This document shows, piece by piece, positions 9,301-18,085 of a stretch of 64,000 nucleotides of DNA. A program made the translations under genes and the position numbers. The DNA comes from Nocardia yamanashiensis NBRC 100130 (GTDB lineage Bacteria; Actinomycetota; Actinomycetes; Mycobacteriales; Mycobacteriaceae): contig NZ_BDCD01000013.1 of the NCBI RefSeq assembly GCF_001613325.1, positions 1 to 64,000 of the forward strand. Direction: 5' to 3'. The stretch's first letter is position 1. Each line of letters starts with the position of its first letter. The notes under the pieces are model-generated. The model was not told the DNA's origin, did not search any database, and worked only from the letters and a program-made list of their open reading frames with translations.

Positions 9301-10668
9301 ACTGGTCCGGGGCAGCAGGCCGGTACGGCCGCGCCGACGAATGCGCCCCAAGGCGGTAGCCCGCACGAGGCGGGGCAATCCGCTGATGCGCGTCCCGATC
9401 ACGAGGCGAGCGGACAGCGGCCGAGCGAACTGCCCGGGCAGCCGGGTGGGAACGCACCTCTCGGAGCCGCAGGACAGCCGGGATCCGATCCTGCGACCGA
9501 GGGTCAGCCGGGCGCAGCCCCGCACGCCGGCGCGGATGCCATTGGGCAGCAGGCCAACTGGGCGCAGGGCGGGCAGCCGGCACAGCACGGTGCTGTGGAC
9601 CCGCAGTTGGCCGCGTGGGCCGCGCAGCAGCAGGCCGCCCGGCAAGGGGCGGACGGGCAGCAGTGGGGCCAGCCGCAGGGGTCCGGCGGACAGCAGTGGG
9701 GTGGGCAGCCGCAGTGGGGTGGGGGTGCTCCGGGGAGTCCGGCGCCTTCGCTCGACGATGTGCCGATGCGACGGGCCAAGAAGGCGCCGGGGACCGGATG
9801 GCGCAAGGCTGTGCATCACATGTCGGGCGGGAATATCAATCCCGGCATGTCGGCCGAGGAGCGGCGGCTGCAGGAATTGGTCGCGCGGATTCGGCAGCCG
9901 GTGCGCGGGGATTACCGGATCGCGGTGCTGTCGCTGAAGGGCGGCGTCGGTAAGACCACCACTACCATGGGTCTGGGGTCGACTTTCGCTTCCATTCGCG
10001 GGGACCGGGTCATCGCGGTGGACGCGAACCCGGACTTCGGAACCCTGTCGCAGCGCGTGCCGCTGCAGACGCGGTCCACCGTGCGAGATCTGCTGCTGGA
10101 CCCGAACATTCAGCGGTACTCGGATGTGCGGCGGCATACCTCGCAGGGCGGCAGCCGGTTGGAAGTGCTTGCCAGCGAACGGGATCCGGCCGCTTCGGAA
10201 GCCTTCAGCGATGAGGAATACCGTGCCGTGGCGCGGATTCTGCAGCGCTTCTACAACATCATCCTCACCGATTGCGGTACCGGGCTGATGCATTCGGCCA
10301 TGGCGGGCGTGCTCGACCTGGCGCATTCGCTGGTGCTGATCTCGTCCTCGGCCATCGACGGTGCGCGCAGTGCGGCGGCCACCCTGGACTGGTTGTCACT
10401 GCACGGCCACGACCATCTGGTGCGAAACGCGGTGGTGGTCATCAACCTGCCCCGCCCGGGCGCGCCGAACGTGGGCATCAATCAGCTGCGTGACTACTTC
10501 CTGTCCCGCTGCCGCGCGGTCCACATCATCCCCTACGACCCGCATCTGGGCGAGGGCGCGGAGATCGACCTGCATCGCCTGAGCAAGCCGGTGAAGCGCG
10601 CGTACGTGGAGCTCGCCGCCACGGTGGCCGACGATTTCGTCGTCGATCACCGCCGCCATCGCGGCTGA
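6355..10668 (+). CDS. ESX-associated ParA/MinD-like ATPase with giant proline-rich N-terminus (EspI-like)
   Basis: The 1437-residue protein has two parts. Residues 1 to about 1130 are low-complexity, rich in Pro, Gln, Ala and Gly. The C-terminal 250 or so residues form a ParA/MinD-type P-loop ATPase with the deviant Walker A KGGVGKTT at 1195-1202, the DANPDFGTL segment and IILTDCGTG as Walker B. Proline-rich proteins ending in such an ATPase (EspI-like) are common in actinobacterial ESX loci and bear on secretion control or substrate targeting. The start is GTG at 6355. Five 36-bp tandem repeats lie in the N-terminal part. The exact role here is inferred. Confidence 0.8.
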   Translation: MSRTNDGLPMLPPWLSENEVTPAGYEEPVRNLPQEDPIPEEKSSRGFFGRRKSRKDAPAPEPEHTPEPVRIPPTPSWNQPGQPPSPTDGRAPESQPYRPPVAPTQPPATPAAPTQRWSSATQPPAQPATPPQQRPPADPPTPPQQRGPADLPTPPQQRGPADLPTPPQQRGPADLPTPPQQRGPADPPTPSQLRGAANPPAPPHIPAPFTGADPVPPRPPVAPSDPTVHTRIPPMPPLGDPGLPPAPAANRNGDSRIPPQRDPAGDRGLPPHPDLANDHGLPPRPDLAGDHGLPSRPGHAAEGGLPPQPATGPGRQLPPQPDLNGDRRLPPSPPHIDNGQSIPEPPAASAPSAMTTRMPLPPSPNAAPPPPAPLDPNAEAQQPQSSAPHPARVPLPPPPPAADAPTPGTAGPADLTTRVPVTPPARPEIPAPPNPAGNPGATGPTPATAAPTTRFPDSPAPEAVSPTDRDHTPEDRPGAANPATDSRSAAGALTGPRPEATTAQGNSNSPDGTAAADSTTAAPRPHVGAVTPPLNRPAVGSDATGAAADSGTSDYAVPAATTGSQSSSGIPRSDSAVSDPIDAARTRNSSDLDTTAGDADPASAAAQSGPSSATADSRTVGAPNAAGTPSPIGLHPTDAAWAAASGPIRGTSDFDPVAAAAQAAAASGLIGTPSGDNAEAAETDAQAPASSDVSNAEGEPSTGQLPVTGGRHRAIDAPLTPSQGFQAAGGPQLDSWANQQGPSPYGPRGVEPGQPGVPGPAAPQPDPSNQWAAPAPHTPAAANMVPPAQPLGPGNMAPAAQPLGPGNMAPGPVGMAPPAYPSGAPGSVPPGVGDPNSPVGPGPGPGARTGQNPFAPPVGSESNPVPGNVGGAQPYGPASKPNPWQTNGSPGGPGTNGGHFAPGMNPQGTGSQPLVPHSNSPMPQGSTTQSGSNPLVPPVGYGPNAPTAPDGVPSHGPASQQSPWQQNGPVGSPSQWNGGGIPTGPGQQAGTAAPTNAPQGGSPHEAGQSADARPDHEASGQRPSELPGQPGGNAPLGAAGQPGSDPATEGQPGAAPHAGADAIGQQANWAQGGQPAQHGAVDPQLAAWAAQQQAARQGADGQQWGQPQGSGGQQWGGQPQWGGGAPGSPAPSLDDVPMRRAKKAPGTGWRKAVHHMSGGNINPGMSAEERRLQELVARIRQPVRGDYRIAVLSLKGGVGKTTTTMGLGSTFASIRGDRVIAVDANPDFGTLSQRVPLQTRSTVRDLLLDPNIQRYSDVRRHTSQGGSRLEVLASERDPAASEAFSDEEYRAVARILQRFYNIILTDCGTGLMHSAMAGVLDLAHSLVLISSSAIDGARSAAATLDWLSLHGHDHLVRNAVVVINLPRPGAPNVGINQLRDYFLSRCRAVHIIPYDPHLGEGAEIDLHRLSKPVKRAYVELAATVADDFVVDHRRHRG
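6745..6924 (+). repeat. Five in-frame 36-bp tandem repeats
   Basis: Copies start at 6745, 6781, 6817, 6853 and 6889. Each encodes a 12-residue unit close to PQQRGPADLPTP. The three central copies are almost identical at DNA level, indicating recent expansion or slippage. They lie within the proline-rich half of the ATPase gene. Confidence 0.9.
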
Positions 10669-10838
10669 TCCGCGGCACCGCCCCGGACCGGCACAAATCG
10701 GGTGCCCCGTAACCGGTTTCTCGGCTGGCTGGCCCCGGCGCGCCGGTGATAGGTTGACGCCGACCGAGACCGGACAGTCGCTCGGTTCAGTTTGCAGTCG
10801 AAAAGTCCGTGCGCACCGTCGCCGGACCTAGGGGGGTT

Positions 10839-12029
10839 ATGCGGTTCCGGTTCCACCGGCTCGCTGCGGTGGCGCTGGCCGCGGTATCCATGAGCGGTCT
10901 CACCGCCGCCTGCGGTTCGGACTCCGTTTCGAGCCAGGCGGATTCACGCTACGGCACATATTCGATCCAACGCCCGGGCAGCGAATACGACGACGGGGCA
11001 GACCGCGGCCGGGGCCGCCTGGCGGAGAGCCTGCGCCTGGCCGATCACATCGTGTACGGCAGCGACGTCGCGCCGGAGCTGACGGCGGGCCGCGGCGGCC
11101 GGGTGATCTACCAGCCGCACGGCCTGGAGAACGCCACCGCCGTGCGCGCCGAAGCGGTGGTGCCGTTCGACCTGCTCGGCGCCTATGTCGCGGATGCGGC
11201 GGATACCGCGTATCTCGGTGCGCACGAAGATCATTACGAACTGACGGTGGCCCTGCTCTCCTTCCCGGACGAGCAGGCCGCCACCGCGGCCGCCGCAGCC
11301 GTGGAGGCCGAGGACTTCCGCCTGAACGCCGAGAACGTCCCGTTCCCGATCCCGGATCAGCCGACGGCACTGAGCCATTGGCGTCCGGGCCGTCCGGACA
11401 TGGGCACCTGGATGGCATACAAGTCCGTGGTGATCGGCATGTACGTGCAGATCCGCGAACCGAACCTGGACCGCATGGTCGCCATCGCGTCCAAGGCCTA
11501 CCAGCTGCAGACCGCGCTGCTGGCCGACTACACCGTGGCCTCCACCAAAGCCGACGAGCCGAATCTGAAGCTGGACCGCGACAAACTCCTCACCCGGCTG
11601 GTGCGGACCGGCAGCGGAACCCCCGATCAACGAGACTTCGCGGTCTACGGTCCTCGCGCCTTCGCGGTCAGGAACACCGCCCCGGCGGCCGCTGCCAAGC
11701 GATACCGGGACGCCGGGGTGGATGCGATCGCGGTGTCGGACAACAAGTATCTGTATCGGCTCCCCGACGCCGCCGCGGCGACCGGGTTCGCCGCACAGCT
11801 GGCCGCCGACCCGGGCGTATCGAAGTACGCGCCGATCACCGGCGTCGCCGACGTCCCCGAGATCGCGTGTCTCCGAGCGGCCCAGGCCGATCCGACCGTG
11901 GCCACCGCACATCGCTTCCGCTGCCTGATCCCGCACGGGAAGTACGTCGCGGAAGTGTTCAGCAATCAAGAGTCGGATGTGCGCCAACTGGCTGCCGCCG
12001 AGTACGCGGTATTGAAGGACGGCGAATGA
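10839..12029 (+). CDS. Putative lipoprotein, ESX-linked lipoprotein family
   Basis: The 396-residue protein has a basic N-terminus, a hydrophobic segment and a lipobox LTAAC, so it should be anchored outside the membrane. I chose the ATG at 10839 because it opens the signal peptide and has GGGGGG just upstream; a GTG at 10809 is also in frame. Its ending (SDVRQLAAAEYAVL) resembles that of four other lipoproteins in this window (19306, 18086, 36346, 37650). It may belong to the nocardial DUF7373-type lipoproteins, but that name is from memory. Its stop overlaps the kinase at 12026 by 4 bases, so sensor and kinase may work together. Confidence 0.75.
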   Translation: MRFRFHRLAAVALAAVSMSGLTAACGSDSVSSQADSRYGTYSIQRPGSEYDDGADRGRGRLAESLRLADHIVYGSDVAPELTAGRGGRVIYQPHGLENATAVRAEAVVPFDLLGAYVADAADTAYLGAHEDHYELTVALLSFPDEQAATAAAAAVEAEDFRLNAENVPFPIPDQPTALSHWRPGRPDMGTWMAYKSVVIGMYVQIREPNLDRMVAIASKAYQLQTALLADYTVASTKADEPNLKLDRDKLLTRLVRTGSGTPDQRDFAVYGPRAFAVRNTAPAAAAKRYRDAGVDAIAVSDNKYLYRLPDAAAATGFAAQLAADPGVSKYAPITGVADVPEIACLRAAQADPTVATAHRFRCLIPHGKYVAEVFSNQESDVRQLAAAEYAVLKDGE

Positions 12030-13921
12030 AGGGCTTGGGTTCCAAGGATCCGGAATGGCTGGGCCGCAATCGCATGGTGGCCGTGATCGGCCAGGGCGGC
12101 ATGGGCCGGGTGCTGCTGGGCCAGGCGCCGTCGGGAAGACTGGTGGCGGTCAAGCGGATTCACCCGCACCTGGCCGGCAACGCGGAATTCCGCGCCCGCT
12201 TCCATCGCGAGGTGCAGGCCAGCAGCAAGGTCACCGGCGCGTACACCGCCGGCGTCGTGGACAGCGACACCGAATCGCCGACCCCTTGGCTGGCAACCGA
12301 ATACATCCCCGGCCCGTCGCTGAAGACGGTGGTCGAGGAGACCGGACCGCTGTCCCTGGGCGGCTTGCGGCTGCTGGCCGCCGGTCTGGCGGCGGCCATG
12401 ATCGAGATCCACCGGGCGGGGCTCATTCACCGAGATCTCAAGCCCGCCAACGTCTTGCTCTCCACCGACGGCCCACGGGTGATCGATTTCGGTATCGCGC
12501 GAGCCCTGGAAGGCGATGCCCAGCTCACCGCCACCGGCTCGGTGATCGGCTCCCCCGCCTTCATGTCGCCCGAACAGGCGCAGGGCCAGCCGCTGTCCCC
12601 GGCCGCCGACGTGTTCTCGGTGGGCGCGATCCTGACCATGGCCGCGACCGGGGCGAGCCCGTTCGCGGGTACCGCCACCCCGCAGGTGCTCTACAACGTC
12701 ATGTACAACCCGCCGGATATCTCCCGGGTGCCGGAACCGTTGCGGGACATCGTCGGTCGCTGCCTGGCGAAGGATCCCGAACAACGCCCGGCACCCGAGG
12801 AACTGATGGCGGCGGCCGGGCAGATCGAGGCCGAACCGGTATGGCCGGGTGCGGTGCGCGAGGTGATCGCCACCCATCGCACCGATTCCGAATGGTGGGC
12901 CGAGACCACCGCCAAACACGCGAAATATCAAGCGCAGCTGGCGGATCTGCAGGCCCGGCGCAAACGCACCGTGCTCCGCTCCGCCGCAGCGGCGGGCGTG
13001 GTGGCATTGCTCTGCGGCCTCGGCGCGGGTGCACGCGAACTGGCATTGCAGTCGGGCCACGCCACCCCGATGACCAACCCGCCGGTGGCGCTGACCGGAG
13101 CGGAATGGCAGCTGCTGGATACCTGTGCCGTGGTGGAGAAGGCCGGTATCGCCACAATCGGCCAGCGCACCGGCGAGATCAAGAACGATGTCTCCGGCGG
13201 CTGTTCATCCTCCTTCACACCGACCTCGGGCGAGAAGCGCAGCCTGAGCCTCACTTTCACGGGGACCGTGTCGGAAACGTTGGGCAAGTGGACGCCGACC
13301 GGCGGTTCCGCCGCGTGGATGCCGATCTACGGACTTTTCCTGGATACCACCAACTGCCAGCGCCGGGTGGTGACCCAGAGCAGCCCGCGGATGGTGCTGG
13401 AGGTGACCGCGGGCGGAAAGGGCATCGAATCGTGTAAAGCCGCCGAAGCGGGGATCCTCTCGATCGCGAACCAGCTCGCGGTGAACGCCCCGCTGGTGAC
13501 CGTTCCGGGCAACGCGATCCGCCGGCTGGAACCGTGCGCGCTGCTGGACGGGCAAACGGCCGCGAAGGTGCTCGGCGGCACCGACTCCCGGCGCCTGCTC
13601 CAACCCGGCACCTGTTACCTGGAGAGCGACAAGTTCTTCATGAGCCTCGAGCTCTCGGAGACCACCCGGCCAGATTTGCCCGATTTATCAGGCAAAGCCC
13701 CGCCGACCACGCAGGTCGACGGCAAGATCGTCTATCTCGATGACGGCGTGACCAAGTACGGCCAGGGGAACTGCACGCTGAAGTACATGGTTCGCCCCAC
13801 CGCCGACAAGAAGGCGGACGTCGTGAACATCATGCTGGGCAGCTGGGGCGACGACAACACGACCTCCTGCGACCGGGCCAAGCAGGCCATGGCCGCGGTA
13901 CTACCCCAGCTGCCGAAATGA
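12026..13921 (+). CDS. Transmembrane Ser/Thr protein kinase (PknB-like), copy 1
   Basis: The protein has 631 residues from the ATG at 12026, which overlaps the lipoprotein stop as ATGA. The N-terminal kinase domain has the glycine loop IGQGGMGRV, Lys43 (VAVKR), HRDLKPAN with Asp137, and DFG with Asp154. A membrane segment lies at about 316-337. The roughly 290-residue extracellular part contains several cysteines and resembles a sensor domain rather than PASTA repeats. It is followed, with another 4-base overlap, by a paralogous kinase. The kinase is judged active; its substrates are unknown, with ESX components as obvious candidates. Confidence 0.9.
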   Translation: MKGLGSKDPEWLGRNRMVAVIGQGGMGRVLLGQAPSGRLVAVKRIHPHLAGNAEFRARFHREVQASSKVTGAYTAGVVDSDTESPTPWLATEYIPGPSLKTVVEETGPLSLGGLRLLAAGLAAAMIEIHRAGLIHRDLKPANVLLSTDGPRVIDFGIARALEGDAQLTATGSVIGSPAFMSPEQAQGQPLSPAADVFSVGAILTMAATGASPFAGTATPQVLYNVMYNPPDISRVPEPLRDIVGRCLAKDPEQRPAPEELMAAAGQIEAEPVWPGAVREVIATHRTDSEWWAETTAKHAKYQAQLADLQARRKRTVLRSAAAAGVVALLCGLGAGARELALQSGHATPMTNPPVALTGAEWQLLDTCAVVEKAGIATIGQRTGEIKNDVSGGCSSSFTPTSGEKRSLSLTFTGTVSETLGKWTPTGGSAAWMPIYGLFLDTTNCQRRVVTQSSPRMVLEVTAGGKGIESCKAAEAGILSIANQLAVNAPLVTVPGNAIRRLEPCALLDGQTAAKVLGGTDSRRLLQPGTCYLESDKFFMSLELSETTRPDLPDLSGKAPPTTQVDGKIVYLDDGVTKYGQGNCTLKYMVRPTADKKADVVNIMLGSWGDDNTTSCDRAKQAMAAVLPQLPK

Positions 13922-15801
13922 CCGTCCAGCGACTGGGTCCGGACGATCCGCACCAGATCGGCCGCTACCGGATCCTCGGCGTGCTGGGCGCGGGCGGTAT
14001 GGGCCGCGTGCTGCTCGGCACCGGCGCGGACGGCCGCCTGGTGGCGATCAAACAGGTGCACGGCCATCTGCTCGGGGAAGCCGAGTACCGGGCCCGCTTC
14101 CGCCGGGAAGTGACCGCGACGACCCGGGTTTCGGGCGCGTTCACCGCACCGGTCATCGATTTCGACATCGATGCGCCGGCCCCGTGGCTGGCGTCGGCCT
14201 TCGTGCTGGGCGTGCCCTTGGATCAGGTGATCTCCGAATGGGGTCCGCTGCCGGTGCCCGCGCTGCGCATGCTGGCCGCCGGGCTCGCGGCGGCGCTGGA
14301 GGCGGTGCATCGCGCCGGGCTGGTGCATCGAGATCTCAAGCCCGCCAATGTGCTGCTGGCCGCCGACGGTCCCAGGGTCATCGATTTCGGTATCGCGCAG
14401 CTGGCGGAGAATCCGGGCGGTCTCACCGAAACCGGTTCCGCACTGGGCTCTCCCGCCTTCATGTCACCGGAACAAGCGCTGTCGGAGCGTGTTTCGTCCG
14501 CTTCGGACGTGTTCTCGCTGGGTGCGCTACTGGTGAACGCCGCGACGGGCGCGCATCCGTTCGCGGCGCAGACCATGGCCTACACGCTGTTCAATATCGT
14601 GCACGTGGACCCGGACCTGTCCCGGGTGCCGCCCGAGTTCCGGGAGCTGCTGACCACCTGCCTGGACAAGGATCCGGCCGCGCGCCCCACGCCCGCGCAG
14701 ATCTTGCAGTATCTCGGCCGGCCGGAATCGTTCGGGCGGCCGTGGCCGGAAGCCATTCACGAGGAAATCGACCGGCGGGCAAGCAAACTGACCGTGCTGA
14801 CCGCCGACCCGGAAGGCACCTCGGTACTGCCGGGCGCGCGCCGGAACCCGGCTACCCGTACCGCCATGGCCGGCGCGCCCTCGGCACGCCGGCGCGGCCG
14901 TTCACGGATTCTGGTCACCGCGCTGGTCGCACTACTCGTCGTGACGGTCACGGCGGGGGCGGCCTGGTGGCGCTGGGACGGCGAGAAAGCGGCCGACCCG
15001 GCCCAGCACACGCTGGCCGAGTTGCGCGCCACCGACGCCTGCGGCTGGCTGCGCGCGGCGCTGGGCTCCACGCTGCCGGAGAACCTCGTACCGGCCTGGT
15101 CGCCGGACGTCACGACGTGGCAGTTCCAGACCGAACCGGACTGGAGCTGCCGCGCGGTCGGCGGCCGGGATCAAACGCTGTCGTTCCAGCCCGGCGGGTA
15201 CTTCGACACGCTCACCCGCACCGGAACCACACTGGCCAGTCGCCCGGTGCTCGGATCGAGCTACGAGTCCGGCTGCGAACGCGGTCTGCAAACAGCTGGC
15301 GCACAGGAACATTGGGGCCTGCGGGTGTCCGTCGGCAAGGGCGATCAGTGCGCGCTGGCGGACTACGCGCTCGCCAAGTCGATCGCCATCGGCTCGCCGC
15401 CGCGCGCCGCCGACCGCACCGGGTCACTGGCGCTCGTCGACCCGTGCACGCTGGTCGATCGCGAGACCCTCACCGCGACGCTCGGCCCGCAGCCCGACGA
15501 CAACGCCAAAGGCGCCGCGCACGTCTGCCAGTGGACCGGCACCCAGGATCTGAAGGTGACCGCGAGCCGCGAGCGGACGACCTCGCGACAGTACCCCGAG
15601 GTCGATCTGGGCGACGGCCGGGTGCTGCTGGCTCCGGCGAGCAAGGTGGCTTCGATCTGCACCCGCGACTTCCGGTACCGGGAGCTCGGCGAGTTCACCG
15701 AACAGCTGGAGATCCGGATACAGGGCGGATCGGACAATGAAGCCAATTGCCGCACAGCGGAATCCATCGCTCGCACAGTGGTGGCGAACCTGCCGAAATG
15801 A
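13918..15801 (+). CDS. Transmembrane Ser/Thr protein kinase (PknB-like), copy 2
   Basis: The 627-residue protein starts with ATG at 13918, overlapping the previous stop. It has the glycine loop LGAGGMGRV, Lys45 (VAIK), HRDLKPAN with Asp139 and DFG with Asp156. A membrane segment at about 331-349 leads into an extracellular domain of about 270 residues with several cysteines. It is closely related to the kinase at 12026, and the two probably arose by tandem duplication. A strong hairpin follows 10 bases after the stop. Confidence 0.9.
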   Translation: MTVQRLGPDDPHQIGRYRILGVLGAGGMGRVLLGTGADGRLVAIKQVHGHLLGEAEYRARFRREVTATTRVSGAFTAPVIDFDIDAPAPWLASAFVLGVPLDQVISEWGPLPVPALRMLAAGLAAALEAVHRAGLVHRDLKPANVLLAADGPRVIDFGIAQLAENPGGLTETGSALGSPAFMSPEQALSERVSSASDVFSLGALLVNAATGAHPFAAQTMAYTLFNIVHVDPDLSRVPPEFRELLTTCLDKDPAARPTPAQILQYLGRPESFGRPWPEAIHEEIDRRASKLTVLTADPEGTSVLPGARRNPATRTAMAGAPSARRRGRSRILVTALVALLVVTVTAGAAWWRWDGEKAADPAQHTLAELRATDACGWLRAALGSTLPENLVPAWSPDVTTWQFQTEPDWSCRAVGGRDQTLSFQPGGYFDTLTRTGTTLASRPVLGSSYESGCERGLQTAGAQEHWGLRVSVGKGDQCALADYALAKSIAIGSPPRAADRTGSLALVDPCTLVDRETLTATLGPQPDDNAKGAAHVCQWTGTQDLKVTASRERTTSRQYPEVDLGDGRVLLAPASKVASICTRDFRYRELGEFTEQLEIRIQGGSDNEANCRTAESIARTVVANLPK

Positions 15802-15810
15802 GTCCGGCGC

Positions 15811-15837
15811 GCTCCGGGTCACCCTCGGACCCGGAGC
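15811..15837. terminator. Perfect 10-bp hairpin between convergent genes
   Basis: GCTCCGGGTC at 15811-15820 and GACCCGGAGC at 15828-15837 flank a 7-base loop. It sits between the converging kinase gene and the DUF4254 gene. It likely ends transcription in both directions, although no T-run is present. Confidence 0.65.
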
Positions 15838-15850
15838 ACACCGGAGGTCA

Positions 15851-16390
15851 TCACCACGCGGGTAGGCGCCGCCGGCCCGCTAGGACGTCGCGTACGAGAT
15901 CATCGTAGGCGTCGGACAATTCAGCCAAATGGTGCCAAGCACCGTGTAGCACTTCATCATTCGCGTCAAGGGTCATCAACGCGTGATGAGCGCGAATGGA
16001 AGCCTCCGCCAATCGATCGATGACCGATCCGACCGTTTCGGTATGCAAGGTCGCACCCAGGCGATGCTGGGGAACCGAACGCACGATCCAATCGTCTATG
16101 GCCATTACCAATTCGATTCGGCGGCGCTTGTTTTCGATGATCGACGTCGGATCGGTGTCGGGGCCGGTGCCGCCGCGGCCGACCAACCTGCGCTCATGCA
16201 GTACGGCCAGGTCATGAGCGAACCACAGCAGGGGTCCGCCGATGACGCGATGACCGCGGCATGCGCGCAGGAGTAGGTCGGAGGTCGGTAAAAGACCGGT
16301 GACCAATGACGGCGCCTCGATATCCCCATACGAAGGGGACATGTCGGGCAGTGCCACAACAACCGTATTCGATGTCTCCGAACCTGCCAC
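15851..16390 (-). CDS. DUF4254-like protein
   Basis: The 179-residue soluble protein is mostly helical. It resembles DUF4254 proteins through the segment LHTETVGSVIDRLAE and the preceding ELV-AIDDWI helix. The family's function is not known to me. A GTG at 16390 preceded by GAGG is the chosen start; an ATG at 16342 is the alternative. It has its own strong promoter and diverges from the GntR gene. Confidence 0.65.
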   Translation of the reverse strand: MAGSETSNTVVVALPDMSPSYGDIEAPSLVTGLLPTSDLLLRACRGHRVIGGPLLWFAHDLAVLHERRLVGRGGTGPDTDPTSIIENKRRRIELVMAIDDWIVRSVPQHRLGATLHTETVGSVIDRLAEASIRAHHALMTLDANDEVLHGAWHHLAELSDAYDDLVRDVLAGRRRLPAW

Positions 16391-16441
16391 GTTGCCTCGA
16401 CTTCATCGACGTAAAACAACACCGCATTCAGGACGTTCATT

Positions 16442-16469
16442 ACAATAAACCTCGGAAAGCGCTTGTCAA
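16442..16469 (-). promoter_or_regulatory. Strong SigA-type promoter for the DUF4254 gene
   Basis: On the minus strand, TTGACA (16464-16469), a perfect -35 box, is followed after 16 bases by TATTGT (16442-16447). It lies 50 to 80 bases upstream of the GTG at 16390. The surrounding 145-base region also separates the divergent GntR gene. Confidence 0.6.
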
Positions 16470-16535
16470 GCCTTACACGGCAGTAGGGGTCCGGGAGTAG
16501 ACTTCTGAGCCTTGAAGCAACAACCGAGGAGCGAG

Positions 16536-17375
16536 ATGGCGGACGGTCCGAGATATCAACGGATCGCAGACCTCCTCCGCGAGGAGATCCGCGCCGGCAA
16601 ATGGAAACCGGGCGATCGACTACCCAGTCACAACGAGCTGGCCGATCAGATGCAGGTCTCGATCACCACGGCTCGCAACGCAATTCAGCTCCTGGTCGCC
16701 GAAAACCTGGTCTACACGGCAACTTCCAGAGGCACCATCGTGCGCAGCCGCGAGGTGCTGGAATCCGTTGTCACCAGCCCGATTCGGCCGGATCGGCCCA
16801 AGACCGCGCGCGATATCTTCGTCGAGATCGCGCTGGCCGCGGGCCGGGAACCGTCCAAGCAGTTCAGTGCCCGCATGGAACCGGCCAGTCCGGAGGTGGC
16901 GCACTGGCTCGGCGTGGAAAAGGACGATTGGGTGGTATCGCGCACCATCATGCAGTACCTGGACAACGAGCCCTGGTCCTGGGAGGTCAGCTTCTATCCC
17001 AGAGACCTGGCCGAGGCGACCGGCATCGACTGCCCGCACGACATCCCGGAGGGCACCACCCGGCGGCTGGCCGAGCGCGGCTACGCCGAGACCGCCCATC
17101 GCGACACCGTGGTCGCCCGCCCCGCCACCGCCGAGGAGGCCGTCATCCTCGGCATCGGCCCGGGCACCGTCCTGCTGGACCACCTGCGCATCGGTGCGAA
17201 CCACGAGCGGATCACCCGGGTCACCCGGCACCGCTCCACGGCCGCACGCAACCGCCTGGCCTACGAGCTCGGCGACGACCTGGGTACCGAGATCATTCGC
17301 AAGACCCTCGGCTCGCCGCCCCCACCGGCCAATGCCCACTCCTTCGAGAGTTCCCTGCTACCTAGTTCGCCATGA
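16536..17375 (+). CDS. GntR-family transcriptional regulator (HutC type)
   Basis: The ATG at 16536 has GAGGAG four bases upstream and gives 279 residues. The N-terminal winged helix-turn-helix includes GDRLPSHNELADQMQVSITT. The C-terminal half, with WVVSRTIMQYLDNEPWSWE, is a HutC/UTRA-type ligand-binding fold. It overlaps the acetyltransferase at 17372 by 4 bases, so the pair is co-expressed. The ligand cannot be told from sequence. Confidence 0.88.
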   Translation: MADGPRYQRIADLLREEIRAGKWKPGDRLPSHNELADQMQVSITTARNAIQLLVAENLVYTATSRGTIVRSREVLESVVTSPIRPDRPKTARDIFVEIALAAGREPSKQFSARMEPASPEVAHWLGVEKDDWVVSRTIMQYLDNEPWSWEVSFYPRDLAEATGIDCPHDIPEGTTRRLAERGYAETAHRDTVVARPATAEEAVILGIGPGTVLLDHLRIGANHERITRVTRHRSTAARNRLAYELGDDLGTEIIRKTLGSPPPPANAHSFESSLLPSSP

Positions 17376-18016
17376 CTCCGCACGTCCGCCCGGCCCGACT
17401 CGCCGACCTGGGAACCATCACCAGGCTCCGCCTCCAACGCACCCACTGGCTGGCAGCCCACGGCAGTGATCAATGGACCCGGGCCGGACGCGGACTCCCC
17501 ATCGAGCTCTTCGCCCGCGCGGTCACCCGCTCGGTGCGCAATGGGGAGACCTGGATAGCGGAGGTCAACGGCGAACCCGCCGGCACCATCACGGTGAACG
17601 ACCGCGCCGACCAAGGCCTTTGGTCACCCGGCGAGCTCGCCGACGCGGTCATCGTCCACTTCATGATCGTCGACCTGCGCTTCGCGGGCAATCGCATCGG
17701 CCAAGCACTGCTGTCCCACGCCGGAGCCCTCGCCCGCGAAAAGCACCGCGCCTGGGTGCGTTTGGACGCCTGGACCACGAATACCGGCCTGCACGACTAC
17801 TATCGGCGGGCCGGATTCCGCCTGGCCCGGATCGCCGGACCGGAGGCCACGGGGCCCTCGGCGGCCCTGTTCGAACGCCGAGCCGACAGCTGGCCCGAGG
17901 CGGCGACCTGGGAGCCGGGTGAGTTGCAACCGCTCCACGTGCCGGGCACGGCGGGGGGCTACGCCGGAGTAGCGGCGTACGACCTGGGCCGCGCCCGAAA
18001 CCGAGCGTTTGGTTAG
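17372..18016 (+). CDS. GNAT-family N-acetyltransferase
   Basis: GNAT enzymes move an acetyl group from acetyl-CoA to amines. The 214-residue protein shows the central strand IVHFMIVDLRFAGNRIGQAL, corresponding to the acetyl-CoA pyrophosphate loop with RFAGNRIG, and the C-terminal motif NTGLHDYYRRAGFR. Its ATG overlaps the GntR stop. The substrate is unknown. Confidence 0.85.
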   Translation: MTPHVRPARLADLGTITRLRLQRTHWLAAHGSDQWTRAGRGLPIELFARAVTRSVRNGETWIAEVNGEPAGTITVNDRADQGLWSPGELADAVIVHFMIVDLRFAGNRIGQALLSHAGALAREKHRAWVRLDAWTTNTGLHDYYRRAGFRLARIAGPEATGPSAALFERRADSWPEAATWEPGELQPLHVPGTAGGYAGVAAYDLGRARNRAFG

Positions 18017-18085
18017 ACTCCCGGCAACAAGGATTGACATCCACCCGCGAATCGAGGTGGACCAAGGGGCCGGGGGGCGAAGTCG

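Noticed and set aside
6334..10326. A 1330-codon open frame on the minus strand opposite the ParA-like ATPase gene
   Set aside because: It is Arg/Gly-rich nonsense produced by high GC and the strong codon bias of the plus-strand gene. It has no domain or plausible start, and the plus strand holds a convincing ATPase.
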